This document shows, in pieces, positions 46,101-57,879 of a stretch of DNA of 64,000 bases. This DNA comes from Stictocephala bisonia. Its lineage: Eukaryota > Arthropoda > Insecta > Hemiptera > Membracidae. A program made the position numbers and the translations under genes. The notes beneath the pieces are model-generated. The model did no database searches, was not told where the DNA came from, and saw only the letters and a program-made list of their open reading frames with translations. The stretch covers positions 1 to 64,000 of the forward strand of contig JAQJVL010000675.1 in NCBI GenBank assembly GCA_035578905.1, in the 5' to 3' direction. Each line of letters opens with the position of its first letter. Within the stretch, counting starts at the first letter, position 1.

Positions 46101-46190
46101 TTGGTATCAACTGGGTTAGCTACCGTGATTGACTTGGGGAGCACCCATGATCATCTTCGGTAGCACCTGTGTGATCGACTTAGGATCATT
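46101..46190. repeat. Short 22-bp minisatellite stretch
   Basis: Contains TGATTGACTTGGGGAGCACC, TGATCATCTTCGGTAGCACC and TGATCGACTTAGG, degenerate units of the array at 57880-58275. It adjoins the duplicated exon 5 tail. Confidence 0.65.
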
Positions 46191-47814
46191 TCAATGAAAA
46201 AAATCAATAACAAATGAATAAATGAGTTAATTTCCCATAATACCAAACATACAATCATTTGAACAATTGAGAAAAAATTTGCCATTTTACAAGTAGTGTG
46301 GCCAATTACAAACAAAATAAATTACTTCTTTTTTTACTATAAACTAGAGCCTAGCATTATGTACATTACATGTTGTTATAGCAATATAGCAACGAACTAA
46401 GTATTGCAGTAAAAGAAAAATTTAGTGTCGGTGGATGCAAGGCATCACAGAAATGAGGGACCTCATCACTTAGAAAAGAAATATTGAATGTTTAAAACAC
46501 TTTTTGAATATATTGAAAATGCCATAAAAAAAAAGTAATCTCCCAAGAGACTTACCTACAAATTCATCTGTCAGACATACACTTCACTGACATGCAGTTT
46601 TTATTCTTAAGTTCTTTGGGTCTTTAGTTTTTTATATTCCTGTGTGTTTATATTCTTCTTAGTTTATTGTTTTGTGTTTATATTCTGTACATAGCCTGTG
46701 TGTTGTTTCATTATTTTAATAATGACTGAAAAAACGGAAGGAAGTTGTAGCTAACCAACTAGGTCACTGACTCTTAACTATTGGTTACAATGTTACTAGA
46801 AATAACAATGCAAGGGAAAAGGGGTACCTAATGAAACATCCTATTAATATGGAACGGGTGAGAAATGTAATGTTAAGCTTAATTAACTGATTGGGAACTG
46901 AATGTGCCTTCATTTGTGGCATATTTTTACCACTATACTCTTATGTCATGCATATAGTAGTGGAAATCTACTTAATTTTACTGCATATATACAGCAGCAG
47001 CTAATTGTTTCCCTGTATTTTTCCCATTAATTATTAATTTAGCTTTTAACGATAATGTAGTTTTTGCTTAACTTTACGGTTGCAAAATTGTTTTTCTGGC
47101 TCAGTGTATATCGCTTCCCTTTTAAATAAAAATCGCTACAAAATTATCGGTGGGCTAAATAAGTATTAAAGTTTGTAGCAGAATATGCAAAATTAGCTTA
47201 TTACAATAATATTAAGTTCAACCTCTTCCGATCAGCCATAGCTTGGAAAAAGTTGTTTTACAAAATCTATAAGAACTTTTTTGTTAATGACATAAACAAT
47301 TTGAATTTTTAATATCATATTTCCAATGACATGCTCAATCATGTAATAAATTTTCATCAAGATATATGAACGGGTTTTGTATGAGGAATTTTTCAAAGTT
47401 GAGATTTGTTTGAAAAGAGTGAAAAATTGTGTATTTTTTTCGTTCGGCATGTAGTATAAATATGAAGAAATAACAAAAAAAAATGTTTTTGTTTACACCA
47501 ATCAACGCACAACGAAATTACAAAAATACTGGTACTAGTTCCATCAACATAACTTTATTGGTTTAATTTCTGTAAGCTTCCAAACTCGAGTCTCCAAACT
47601 TTTGTTACGGATAGTAGTCAATAACAATGTCAATAAACAGTGAAACACCATAGTTCAGTGATGGGTATAAAATCTGATTGCACTCATTTTGTGTAGATCC
47701 CAAACATGGATTAATAGGTTAGAAATATCTAATTGATTATATGAATGACAAATATTCTAGGAGTATGATAAGGTAATTTTTTTATGATAAGATAATAAAG
47801 TTTTTATGTTTTAG
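46191..47814. other. Rest of intron 4, no gene
   Basis: AT-rich. A 72-codon minus frame at 47232-47450 has no recognisable domain. No clear repeats found by eye. Confidence 0.4.
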
Positions 47815-47937
47815 CCGATCAGTGTATATCCACAGTGTGCCAATGATATAAGCTTTTGGATTCCTGACAAATCATCTTTCCATCCTAATGATTTCTATGA
47901 ACTTGTTCGAGATATTGGGGGAGATATTGTTGAACAG
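47815..47937 (+). CDS. FARS2: FARS2 exon 5 (residues 354-394)
   Basis: Acceptor TTATGTTTTAG/CCGATC, donor GAACAG/GTAAAA. It encodes [20 protein letters not shown] and [15 protein letters not shown], the first half of the FDX-ACB (ferredoxin-fold anticodon-binding) domain found at the C-terminus of mitochondrial PheRS. Phase 0 at both ends. Its last bases and the start of the next intron are duplicated at 45847. Confidence 0.95.
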
Positions 47938-48399
47938 GTAAAATTTAATTATTAATATTTTAATCATGTTTTAGAGTAACTTGTTAATACAGTAATGGTC
48001 CTTCAAACAAAAACTTGAGTAAACATCAATCCTTTTGAGTCTAAGTGTGTTGTGTTGTACTAGACTTGTGTATCAACGTATGCAAATGGCTGAAAAGTTT
48101 TTGTTATTGACTGACATCCATCATTAAATAGTAGAACTCTATATTTCTTTCAATGATGACATAATATAAATGTTTAAGATGCAAAATTGACCAAACCTAG
48201 ATTTGTCATTCTGAGATATGTAAAGATAAAGTTAAAAATTTATTGTACCAAACTTTAATAATAAAAATTGTTACTATTTACATAATCCAATTGTAAGAAA
48301 TGCCTTATTAACTGTGTGAGAAGTTTAATATTGATTAAAATTCGTTTTCTATTTTAAAAAAAGGACTTAAAATGAAAAAATGTGTTTTCCATTTAGAAC

Positions 48400-48785
48400 A
48401 TTTTGGTTGGTTATATACCAACCTAAAACACAGTTTTCCCTCAAAACAAACATAAGTTCAGTGAATAAGAAATAAAAACACTAAAGACAGGTAAAGAGGA
48501 AATAAAATCCCACCATACAGGTTGGTCGATTTTACTTTACACCTAATCATGACTTACTTGTAAACTTATATAGGTTGGTCCAAATTTGCACCAAATATAG
48601 AAAGGTTGGTCCATATTTCTGTAAAATAAATGTTTAGTTTCAAACTGGACCAGAATATTTCATGGAATTAAATAAACATGCTAATAAAGGTTGGTCCATT
48701 TTTCCATTAAAAAGAACTTAATTTTCTGCATATGGAAGTGGTGTTATCTAAAAATGAGTAAACTTTGAATTGGTCCACTTTACCT
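48400..48785 (+). repeat. Irregular cluster of GGTTGGTCC motifs
   Basis: GGTTGGTC occurs at 48520, 48573, 48604 and 48689, a diverged ATTGGTCC at 48768, and GGTTGG/CCAACC around 48408-48425, all in an otherwise AT-rich intron. Spacing is irregular (31 to 85 bases), so it is not a simple tandem repeat. It immediately precedes the macrodomain fragment and may belong to the same element. Confidence 0.55.
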
Positions 48786-48819
48786 CTTAAACATAGTTTG
48801 CTTCAGATTTAAAAAATAA

Positions 48820-49026
48820 CAGGACCTACAAACATTAATATGCTCACCAATGGGTTGCAATAGAGATTTGATTGAACCTGAACACTTCATTAAAAACCTC
48901 ACCATATTCCAGCAAAGTACAAAGGCCACCATCTATGTAGTAAGTTACAACCAGACTTCTTCAAGAACATTAAGAAATGGTTTTTCTCACACTGACTTAC
49001 TGGTGAGAAAAACCATAACCATATAA
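48820..49026 (+). pseudogene. Second LINE macrodomain fragment
   Basis: After a stop at 48817 the frame reads QDLQTLICSPMGCNRDLIEP, HFIKNLTIFQQSTKATIYVV and TLRNGFSHTDLLV, to a TAA at 49024. This aligns with 34740-34930 of the LINE ORF1 (LICSPMGCIRDHIS, FQQRTKAFISIIV, HLRNGLTHSLFL) with about half the residues identical. It includes the GCxxD catalytic context. It is a diverged relative, so at least two members of this macrodomain family have inserted here. It abuts the 3' end of the minus-strand LINE, which may have inserted into it. Confidence 0.75.
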
Positions 49027-49044
49027 AGATTATTAGTGAGTTTA

Positions 49045-50269
49045 TAATAATCTTTATAAACTCACTAAAATACATAAAGCATAAGGTTACATAAATTACA
49101 TAGTTAGATGAAATAAATAAATACATTGTAATATCAATTCTTATAGGGTTAGACAAAAGGTAAATAAATAAAATAGTTACTGTTATATATGTGAGTGCCT
49201 TCCACATAAGCCCAAGGCTTGTGCATGGAAGGGAGTTCTTAAATTCCAAAAATAAAAAAAGCTCAATCTTAAACAGTACAATGAACAATTAATACTAAAA
49301 CTACTCTTAGTCAGGATTAAATAAAAAATGCAAACTGAATAAAATACACAATTAGACGAATTATAGCAATGAAATAAAATTAATAAATACTAAACAATTT
49401 TAGACAATATTTTAAAAATGAAAATGTTGAATAACTTTTAATTAGAGTTACTATAAAAAAAATATACAATGAAAAAAGGAAAAAAATAACTATGCAGTAA
49501 AATGAAATCAAAGTGCAAGAGGCAGAAAGTTAGTGGGACGAAGGAGTGCAATATATTGAAGTGGTCATCTATACTCAGAACTGATCAGGGCCTCAACCGA
49601 TTCCTCCTCCAGGTCCATAAGCCAATTGGTTATCATTATTTTATAAACATATAAGCTGACTTGTGGAAATTTAAGAGGGTTTGGTACTTTTATAAAAAAC
49701 GGGTGAGCAATGTAATGTGTAATGTGTAAACAAGTATAATTCACTGTTTTGAACATTTTTGGAACTAAGGGGTTTAAGCCTACTGCATGCCGCGTTTCAT
49801 AATGATGTAAGTTGACAGCCAAATTTAATAATTTCTGTGTAAAAATAAATAGTATAAGAATATGAATAAATAGCTATCTGAGTTTTAGAACTTTTGTGGT
49901 TTTAAATAATTCAATTGATGGAAACGATTTGCCTTTGCCAAAGATGATTTTAAGTACACATTTCTGGTTTATATTGAGGTGTTCTATATGAGTTCTGTAA
50001 GCTCCTCCCCAGCATATGATCCCATATTGTAATACTCATTGGACGTGTGCATAATAAACAGACTTAATTGAATTAAAACCTAAAATTCCATGAAGTTGCT
50101 TGAAGTCAAAGATTAACTTTTTAATTTTTTTATTTATATACACAATATGAACATCACATTTTAACTTATTGTCGTATATAACTCCAAGATATTTATATTG
50201 GCTGGCTCTATCTACTCTGTAACAGTCACAATTATAATTCATATAATTGCCACACGTGTGAACAATTAA
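49045..50269 (-). mobile_element. LINE, 3' part (RT C-terminus and 3' UTR)
   Basis: Minus strand. 50266-50036 reads NYNCDCYRVDRASQYKYLGV and IYDNKLKCDVHI, the conserved post-RT segment. 49822-49565 reads AVNLHHYETRHAVGLNPLVP, the C-terminal domain. The 3' UTR runs to an AAAGATTATTA-like tail near 49040. It is continuous with 54470-54850 once the piggyBac-like element is skipped. Stops and frameshifts are present. Confidence 0.8.
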
Positions 50270-50639
50270 CACTCCAGTGGTTGTGCGTCTGACCATGACG
50301 TGATTGATCGTGTGGGGTAATTTCTTAACCCACATTAAATTTCCCTTTTAATTAATGTTTTTAAATGCTCTGTTGCACAAATTTAAGTAAAATACTAATA
50401 ATTTACATGATCTATACTTATTATATTGTATTCTAAAATATGACAAGGATGTCAGGTTTGATATATAATAAATAAATTCAAAATATGTGAATACAACAAG
50501 TTTTTTATTAGAGTACACAATTATCAATAATAGGATTACGAATTCAAAACTAATATATTGGAGAGATAGGACATCAGCAAACTTACCTTAGAAGACAAGT
50601 TCACTAACACCAGAGTAACATAAACAAAATAAATACATT

Positions 50640-53455
50640 ATCTCACAAATGTTCAATGCCACTGGCATTTCTTCAGGTGAGTAGAGAGAGAGAGAGAGGG
50701 GTATAGATGCAGTTTTTCAGTTAGTATATAAATGAAGTTTGCTGATGGGGAAGGGGTTGAGGGGAAGTGGTCTATCTTATGTTCAGATTAGGTGGGTCAC
50801 AGGATTTTGTTTATCCATTGGTGTGCTAATTTCATCCTTTGGAGTTGGGAACTATTGGCATGGGAAGGAAGGGATCTGATTACTTTAGTGGTGTAACACT
50901 GATCGAAACGTTGGTTATGGAGAAGAGTATGGGCAGAGACAGGTTTTTCAGGATTTTCGACTTTGCAATCATGTCTATGGCCATTTATGTGTTTTCGAAG
51001 AGTTTCACTGGTAAGGCCGATATATTGGACAGGACAGTGCTGGCACTGGAGTGGATAAATTAGATTGGTGGAATCACAGGAGTGGTTTACAGTTATCTTG
51101 TAGGTTAAGGAAGTAGTGGAGCTGGTAAAAAATGTGGCTGGGAGATGAATAGGGCAGGTTTTGCAAAATTTCTTGTTACAAGGATTAGAACCGAGTGGAT
51201 GCTGGTCTTTAGGACAGGTCAGGATGTTGGGATCAGGTAACTTAGGATGGACCAGGATTTGGCGCAGGTTTTTGTTTTGTCTGAAAGTCACAGTAGGAGG
51301 TTTTTCAATGAGATCTTTGGTGTGGGAGGAAGCTTTTAAGATGTTGAAGCCATCTTTCAGGATTTGGTTGAGTTTCTGTAGGCCATGGTGGTAATTATTG
51401 ACAAGGGATAAGCATTGGGAACTGCTTCTGGTTTGTGGTTGGTTTTGGAACTGGGCTAAACGGATTTGGTTTTTAATAAGGTTGGTAGGGATTTTTTAAT
51501 AACCTCTCTTTTTGAAAGCACTGACAAGTTGGTTGTTGTATTTATTTAGGTTTCTGGGAGAGGAAATGATACGGGTGGCTAGGCTATAGGATAGGGAGCG
51601 TTTAGTGTTGTTGAGGTGACAGATGGTATAGGGAAGGTATTGTTGTTTATTGGTAGGTTTGATGTGAATATCAGTTTGAAGGACACCGTCCTCCAATCCA
51701 ATTTCAACATCAAGGAAGACTATGCGCTCAGAAGAGGATTGCCAGGTGAAATTCAGGGTTGAAAAGTTTTGTAGGCTTTGAAGAAAGGTTTCAAGATTGG
51801 TTTCAGAGTCAGTCCAGATCATGAAAATATCATTGATGAAACGGAGCTGGAAGAGGGGTTGGACGTTTTGTTTTTGAAGGAAAGTCTTCTCCAATTTTCC
51901 CATGAACAGGTTGGCATAGGAAGGGGCCATGTGGGTACCCATAGCAGTACCCTTGACCTGGAGGTAGTTGATGCCAGAACTTTGGAAGTGGTTTTTTTCA
52001 AGGATGAATTGAGTCAGCTGAACTAGGAAGGAAGTGCTAGGTTTGGAGGGCGTGTATTGAGGAAATATTAAATAGCAGCTAATCCATGAGCGTGGGGTAT
52101 ATTGGTGTACAGTGAAGTGGCATCAATGATAACCAGTTTGGTGTCAAGGGGAGAGGTTGGAGAAGATTGGAGAGGAGACTAAGGAAATGATTGGTATCCT
52201 GGACGTGGGAAGGAAGTTGTCGTACTAGAGGTTGGAGTTTGTCATCAACAAAGGCAGGGACGTTCGGTAACAGAATTATAGCTGGCCACAATAGGCCTAC
52301 CAGGGGGAGGGATGGTGCCTTTATGGATTTTGGGTAGGATATAAAACTGGGGTGGAATAGGCTATTCATTGATAAGCAGAATTTGGCTGGCAGTGGTTAA
52401 GTTTTGGTGTTTGGTATGATGAAGGAGGAGATTTTTCAGTTCTTGGTTGTGTTTTTCGGTTGGGTCGAAGTCAAGTTTTTGTAGGTGGAGGAATCTGACA
52501 ACTAGAGGTTAATTTCATTGATATATAATCAGATTTGTTAAGAATAAGTGGTGGAACCTTTATCGGCAGGAAGGATCATAATGTTGTCATTGGATTTTAG
52601 GGACTTTATGGCTCCGCATTCAGCGATGGTAAGGTTCTGATCTTTAGGGAGTTTGGAGAGAACTGAGGATCTGATACTTTTTGGAAGATGAAGTTAAGGT
52701 AAAGTTCAATAGGATAGTCAGGAGGTAATGGTGGTGGGTCAAAGCTGGAAGGAGGTTTGAAGCGCGCTAGGCAGGTTTCAGGCAGGTTCATAGGATTAGG
52801 GTTGAAGGTGTTGTTCTCAAAAAAACATCTTCAACTTCAGGTTGCGGCCATAGGAAATGACATCAGAAACTAAGGAAAACTGATCTAGGTGAGAAGTAGG
52901 AGTGAAAGTAAGACCTTTGGACAAAATGCTCAGTTTGGGTTCGGAGAGGGTATGGTTTGATAGGTTATACAGGGAATGGTTGGAAGGATTAACTGTTTCC
53001 GTAGATCTGACACTTGGAGGTAAAGGGTTAATATAGTTGGTAGAGGAGTTGGTACACAGTTTTTTTGGGAAGAACAAGGAGTTGGCCAATGGGTGTGGGT
53101 ATATTAAGAAGGTTGGCTAGGTTAGGTTTTGGGCCTATAAGAGGATATGTGGATTCAAGGTTAGGCCTAATTTGAAGGAATCCAGCTGTTTGGAGGGTTT
53201 GTAAATAGAGTTTGGAAAGTTTTTTTAGTTTGGTTTGGTTAGCAGGTTGTTGGCAGTGGTAATAGTATTGGTAAGTTCATTGAGAAGATGGGGATTGGTG
53301 GATATGATAAGTTCATTGCAGGCAAGTAGGCTAGTAACAGGTTTATTATGTTCTTTTTTGTTCTTCAGCTGCTCTAGGGCAAATAATACAATGACTTCCA
53401 CTTGGATTCCCTTTCTGTTGTTCTGTCGACTGTTCCTGTTCTTCAATGCCTAAAA
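50640..53455 (-). mobile_element. Penelope-like element, decayed
   Basis: Minus strand. N-terminal fragments lie at 53446-53225 and 53089-52606, RT middle at 52369-52079 (frameshifted; DDKLQPLVRQLPSHVQDTNH), motif B-like MGTHMAPSYANLFMG and motif C RFINDIFMIW at 51942-51496, and a GIY-YIG segment at 51291-50797 (LIYPLQCQHCPVQYIGLTSE). Motif C has Asn in place of the first catalytic Asp (51818-51844), so RT activity would be lost. The protein differs greatly from the element at 30192 and resembles the other (Neptune/Nematis-like) branch. A hammerhead-like motif lies at its 3' end. Confidence 0.85.
50651..50676 (-). ncRNA. Hammerhead-like motif at Penelope 3' end
   Basis: Minus strand CTGAAGA, then a perfect stem AATGCCA/TGGCATT, then GAAC. 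Hammerhead cores have CUGANGA, stem II, GAAA. Hammerheads are known in Penelope-like elements. The GAAC departs from consensus, so activity is uncertain. Confidence 0.4.
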
Positions 53456-53469
53456 AAGTTTACATCTGC

Positions 53470-54125
53470 TTTTCAGTTGCTTAGGTATATTTTCAAGACT
53501 CATCAGACGATGAACAGCAGGTTTCATCAATTCTATGGCTAATGTTGACAAATATTCTCTTCTGGCAACATTTTCATAATTGTTATTAGCCCTTTAAATA
53601 TTTATTGCATTTACACCACCAACATTGATAAGATGAAAAAATAGGGTCAAGGGTCATCTCCTGGAGTTTCTACTGGTGTTATACTCGTGACACATTTTAT
53701 CTAATATATCCACTCCAAACTTGGTTTCGTTATTAACTGTTATTATTACCAGTTTTCTTTCTTCGTTTGTGCTTGGGTCTATTCCCGGTGTATAGTTGAT
53801 AGAGCGATTACAGCCTTACTTGGTTTATGCATGTATGAAACCAATTTTGCCTTCTCGTGATATCCAAATAAACTACTTTATATTTCTCTTTCTTTATCAG
53901 CCAAAAAATTTGAGAGAACTGCTATCCTGTATTATTATTGTGGGTCATTACTGGTTCTTCTTCTTGCTCCATAGTATCATTATTAATAGGAATGTTCATT
54001 CTTGCCTCATTGTTCTCTTCAAGTGGGTCATCATTGTATATTGAATGATTTTCTTCAACATAATCTTCTTCCCATTCATCCGGATCTTCGAGCCCCAAAA
54101 CACTCACAATTACTCTCTGTTTCAT
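53470..54125 (-). pseudogene. piggyBac-type transposase, internally deleted
   Basis: The N-terminal piece 54125-53922 is acidic (DPDEWEEDYVEENHSIYNDD), as in PGBD-type transposases. The C-terminal piece, about 53800-53470, reads RKLVIITVNNETKFGVDILD, KMCHEYNTSRNSRR, a stop, PLTLFFHLINVGGVNAINI, and ARREYLSTLAIELMKP, matching the GVDxLDxMxxxYxxxRxxRRWP block with the third catalytic Asp. The Trp of RRWP is a TGA stop here, a single-base change. The central catalytic region is missing. It cannot mobilise itself. Confidence 0.8.
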
Positions 54126-54469
54126 TTAACTAAATACGCAATTGTTCATGCTCACATTCAGACATTATATAAACTATTTCAACTATATACACAAAATACT
54201 GTAAGTAGGTAAAAAACTGTTGTTTGAAAAAACACTGACACGGTTAGTCGCGTGGGGTAACAACTTACCCCAAGTATGACAGACAGTTTTTCAAATGCCC
54301 GTAATGAACGAAATAGGCAGCCAAAAGGGTTGAAATTTCACTGATGGTGTCTCAGATAGTCAAATAGAAGGTACTGGAGTGCTCAAGGTCAAGAGTGTTG
54401 CCAACTGTCCAGGGCAACAAAAATAATGATGCCTGGGGTAACAAATTACCCCGCGCGACCACTGGAGTG

Positions 54470-54850
54470 TTAAGGCTAGCCCCATAGTGGCTCCCTCTCT
54501 TCCTTCAGTGCAATTGGTAAACATTTGGTTTTGGAGATATTCATTGTTTTATTAGACTCAAATCTTGAGTTGCACAATTAAAGGTCTCCAACCTTAATTT
54601 TTTTGACCAAAAAAGCAGTATCATCTGCAAAGAAAAATAATTTGGATGTAATGTTACTTTTAGATAAATTATTAATATAAATAAGAAACAGAAGAAATCC
54701 TAGGGTACTTCCCTGGACAACTCCGAAATCTATTGGTCTCGCTTCGCTCAAAAGACCGCCAAGTGCCACAACTTGAAGCCGATCACATAAGTAGCTCTAA
54801 AACCATTTGAGATTGTCACCTCTAAATCCGATAAATTCTAACTTTATTAA
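54470..54850 (-). mobile_element. LINE, RT motif B-C part (continues at 50269)
   Basis: Minus strand 54769-54578 reads GVVQGSTLGFLLFLIYINNL and KLFFFADDTAFLVKK (FADD at about 54618-54636), then SKTKCLPIALKEERE up to the TTAA at 54470. It continues into 50269-49045 and is split by the piggyBac-like element. Confidence 0.8.
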
Positions 54851-54879
54851 GAATAGTACATGTAACAATTCTAAAAAAT

Positions 54880-55980
54880 TACCATTGAATAGAAAAGAAA
54901 AAAGTTGTTTAGGAAAAATAGTCATATTGTACCCATGCATAAAGTTTTATATTTTTAGTTTGTAGTAGAAAATAACAATTTGACCACGAAACGAAAAATT
55001 TTTGTGAAAAATTACATAACAATCCATAAATAAGGAATATGTATAATTTTTTGCTACATGTACTTTATTAGCAAAATCTAATAGCTACAAGAAAATGTAA
55101 AATATATGAATATATTCCAAAAAGTATAAAACTTATAACACCAGAAGTCAGTGTGCGCAAATTGTGTAAACGGCACTTGAAAAATTGTGCATATTGTAAA
55201 CATAGTAAAAATATTAAACAATTTTTTTTAACAAACTATTCACTACACTACACTTTCATTTAATTTCAATTCACTACACGTATTATGATAAATACGAGCG
55301 GTCGAGAGAGCGTTGCGTATAACTTGTGTATAAAGATGGCTAAACGTAAAGTGACGGTCGCTCTTCTACATCATCGCTGTCACGTCACCATTACCAACCT
55401 ACAGCAAGAAATTTCCTTGAGATGGTACCAACACGCAAGAACTCTCAGGCTTTCTACCTAATTTTTTATTTGTTTATATCGCAACAAATAAATTATTTAT
55501 TACTACTTTTTACATTAGCACGCAACACAATGCCTCTTGAAAGAACACGCAAACAAGGGTATACAAACACATTTTTGGTAAAACAACCAAAGCACCTACA
55601 CCATTGCAGTTTGTTTTGTTGGCTAGAGTATTTCATTCACTGCAGACTGACAGTTGGTATACCTGATTCCGACTATTGGTTATTGTACAGTTATGTGACA
55701 AACAACGGCCATTTTCCCTACTCCTGACCCCCCGCCGGGCGGGAATTTCAATTTGCACGTTTTAATTTTATTCCTACGTTTATAAAATTGTATAAAAAAA
55801 TTATTAAAAATATGAAATGTACAGAACAGAACATTCTGCGTACCAAGTTTGTCATGCTTGCTTGATGACAAACATATTTTATTGAGTTTTACAAAAGAGT
55901 ATGCAACGTAAAATAAAGCTTCCGCTATCGTGTATACGTTTGAAAATAGCATGCGAAGCGCCAGGATTCGCAATCTAGGG
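54880..55980. mobile_element. Diverged relative of the TTAA element at 39868, inverted
   Basis: ACCATTGAATAGAAAAGAA, ACACATTTTTGGTAA, CAGTTATGTGACAAA, GAACAGAACATTCTGCGT and GCTTGATGACAAACATA match the reverse complement of 39900-40450 in order. The right end CAATCTAGGG-TTAA (TTAA at 55981-55984) gives a piggyBac-like CCCTAGATTG end. I could not place the left end. The 101-codon frame at 55422-55727 is not conserved in the relative, so I do not call it a gene. Confidence 0.6.
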
Positions 55981-56082
55981 TTAAACAACCCTTTACCTAT
56001 TTCAACTAAATTAGAAAGACCTAATATAGCTCAACTTTATAATTTTAGTGTTCTTTTATATTTTAGTATTCTTTTTTTTTTT

Positions 56083-57857
56083 AATATTCAGGGCCTCATG
56101 AACAAAGTATCAATTTTAGAAAGCTTTATAACTAATCTGTAAGTTTGATGTGACTAAATCTCAAAAATCTATACTAATTTAAAAAACATTTTGCGGCAAC
56201 ACAACTTTGTTTACATGAATCGTGCTGCTACTAGAGGGAAAAACTGTTTAAACAATGCAATAGTTCTGTGTCGAACAGTTCAAGTGGCTCAGTGGACACT
56301 TTTTGGCCACTGGATTCTTTTTTATGGAAGGATTCTTTCCACCTGAGCTGAAATTATCAAGGGTCCCTCCGATCTACAAAAAAGGTCCATTGGACCAAGC
56401 TAGTAGTTATCGACCAATATCGTTAATTCCTGTCCTGTCAAAATTTGTAGAAATGTTAGTCTTAGATCAAATAACCTCTTATTTAGAAACAAATAAAACT
56501 CCCTACAATTTGGCTTTAGAAAAAATAAATCAACAGTTGATGCACTAGATCATCTGGTAAGAGAAGTCCTCAAAACTTTTGAAGATAAGCCCTTTGCTCA
56601 GACTACTCTTTGTGACCTGAGTAAGGCTTTTGATTGCGTCAATCACAAAGATCTTATTTTTAAACTTAACTGTTATGGTTTCTCTGGTTCTGAACTTGAC
56701 TTCTTAAAATCCTACCTCGATAAACGTATACAAAAGGTGTCCATAAATGGCTAGTGATAGGGAGTCCCCCCAGTGATCAGTCTTGGGACTTCTCCTTTTT
56801 CTGATTAGTATTAATGACGACCTGCCATCATCGGTAACAGCTGAAAAAACTATTCTCTTTGCCGATGACACATCATTTTTAAATGTTAGCCCCAATTTCA
56901 CAGATCTTCAAACTTCAGTTGAAAATACTTTGTCACAGGCATTAAATTAGTTTTAAAAAAATGGGTTTCTTTTAAATAATAATGATAAAACTCAACATAT
57001 CTTGTTCAGCCTTAAGCAAAACCTACCAATTAAAAATACAGATTTTTGCACCTCAGTTAAATTTTTGGGTGTATACATTAACAGTAATCTAACCTGGGAT
57101 TCACATATGATTTTCTTTTCTAAAAGACTCTAGAGTGATATCTATTAAAGCGCTTGAAGGAATTTGTTCCCCACAGCTATGTTAGATCAACCTACGTTGC
57201 TTATTTTCAATTTCTTGTCAGATATGGCTTAGATTTTTGGGGTAATAAAATAAATGATAGTGTAGTTTTACAGAAAAAGGTGGTAAGAATCTTAAATGGT
57301 TCATATCAAATGCTGTAAACCTCCTTTTATTGACACTGAAATTCTGACTTGTAATCAATCTATATCTGCTTGATATAATGACTATTTCTAATAACCGTAA
57401 CCTTTTGACATTCCGTTACACACTGCACACTAACAATACCACAAACAAAAATAATACAATTATAGAACCATATCGTCTCTCTAAAACACAAAATAGCCAT
57501 ATTGTGATTGGATTAAAAGTGTAAAACTCCTTTATACATTTAATTAATACATACCTGTTTGAAGGTTTAAAAAAGTTTTTTTCATGGCTCATACAAAATC
57601 CGCTCTATTCCATTGATGAATTTTTCTCATTAGACAATATTCTTTTTGAATCCTTAATTAAATTTCAACTTGCTTAATCTCTTATTAACTTTGTTATTTT
57701 TAGGTCTATCTGTAATGTATACATAGTTTATTATCACTAATGCTCTGTATTGTCTAACTTGCTTTTAATTTCTTTATTTATTTACTTATGTAACCTGGTT
57801 TATACCTTGATTGTGACTATTGTCATTGTACCTTGTACAATAAAGATTATCATTACT
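56083..57857 (+). mobile_element. LINE with internal deletion
   Basis: Begins at the endonuclease start (IQGLMNKVSILESFITNL), then jumps to RT: LKLSRVPPIYKKGPLDQASS, YRPISLIPVLSKFVEM, GFRKNKSTVDALDHLV-like in another frame, motif [35 protein letters not shown] and FADDTSFL (56858-56869). The 3' part (SIDEFFSLDN-like) ends with AATAAAGATTATCATTA near 57857. Many stops and shifts. Confidence 0.8.
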
Positions 57858-57879
57858 ATTCATATAGGCTTAGTAGCAT

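Larger units (their letters stand above)
50270..54469 (-). mobile_element. piggyBac-like transposon, 4.2 kb, interrupted
   Basis: TTAA at 50266-50269 and 54470-54473. Ends CACTCCAGTGGTTGTGCG and, on the other strand, CACTCCAGTGGTCGCGCG are inverted repeats, followed on both sides by GGGGTAA...TTACCCC-like segments. The transposase lies near the right end on the minus strand, and a Penelope-like element fills most of the interior. The element splits an older minus-strand LINE. Confidence 0.85.

Noticed and set aside
48899..49288. 129-codon minus-strand hydrophobic open frame
   Set aside because: Runs through the LINE 3' UTR and antisense to the macrodomain fragment; no domain of its own.
51161..52026. 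Plus-strand open frames at 51161-51394 and 51778-52026
   Set aside because: Antisense shadows of the minus-strand Penelope reverse transcriptase.
55422..55727. 101-codon open frame with a hydrophobic N-terminus
   Set aside because: Lies in a repeat whose relative at 40.2-40.5 kb does not keep the frame.
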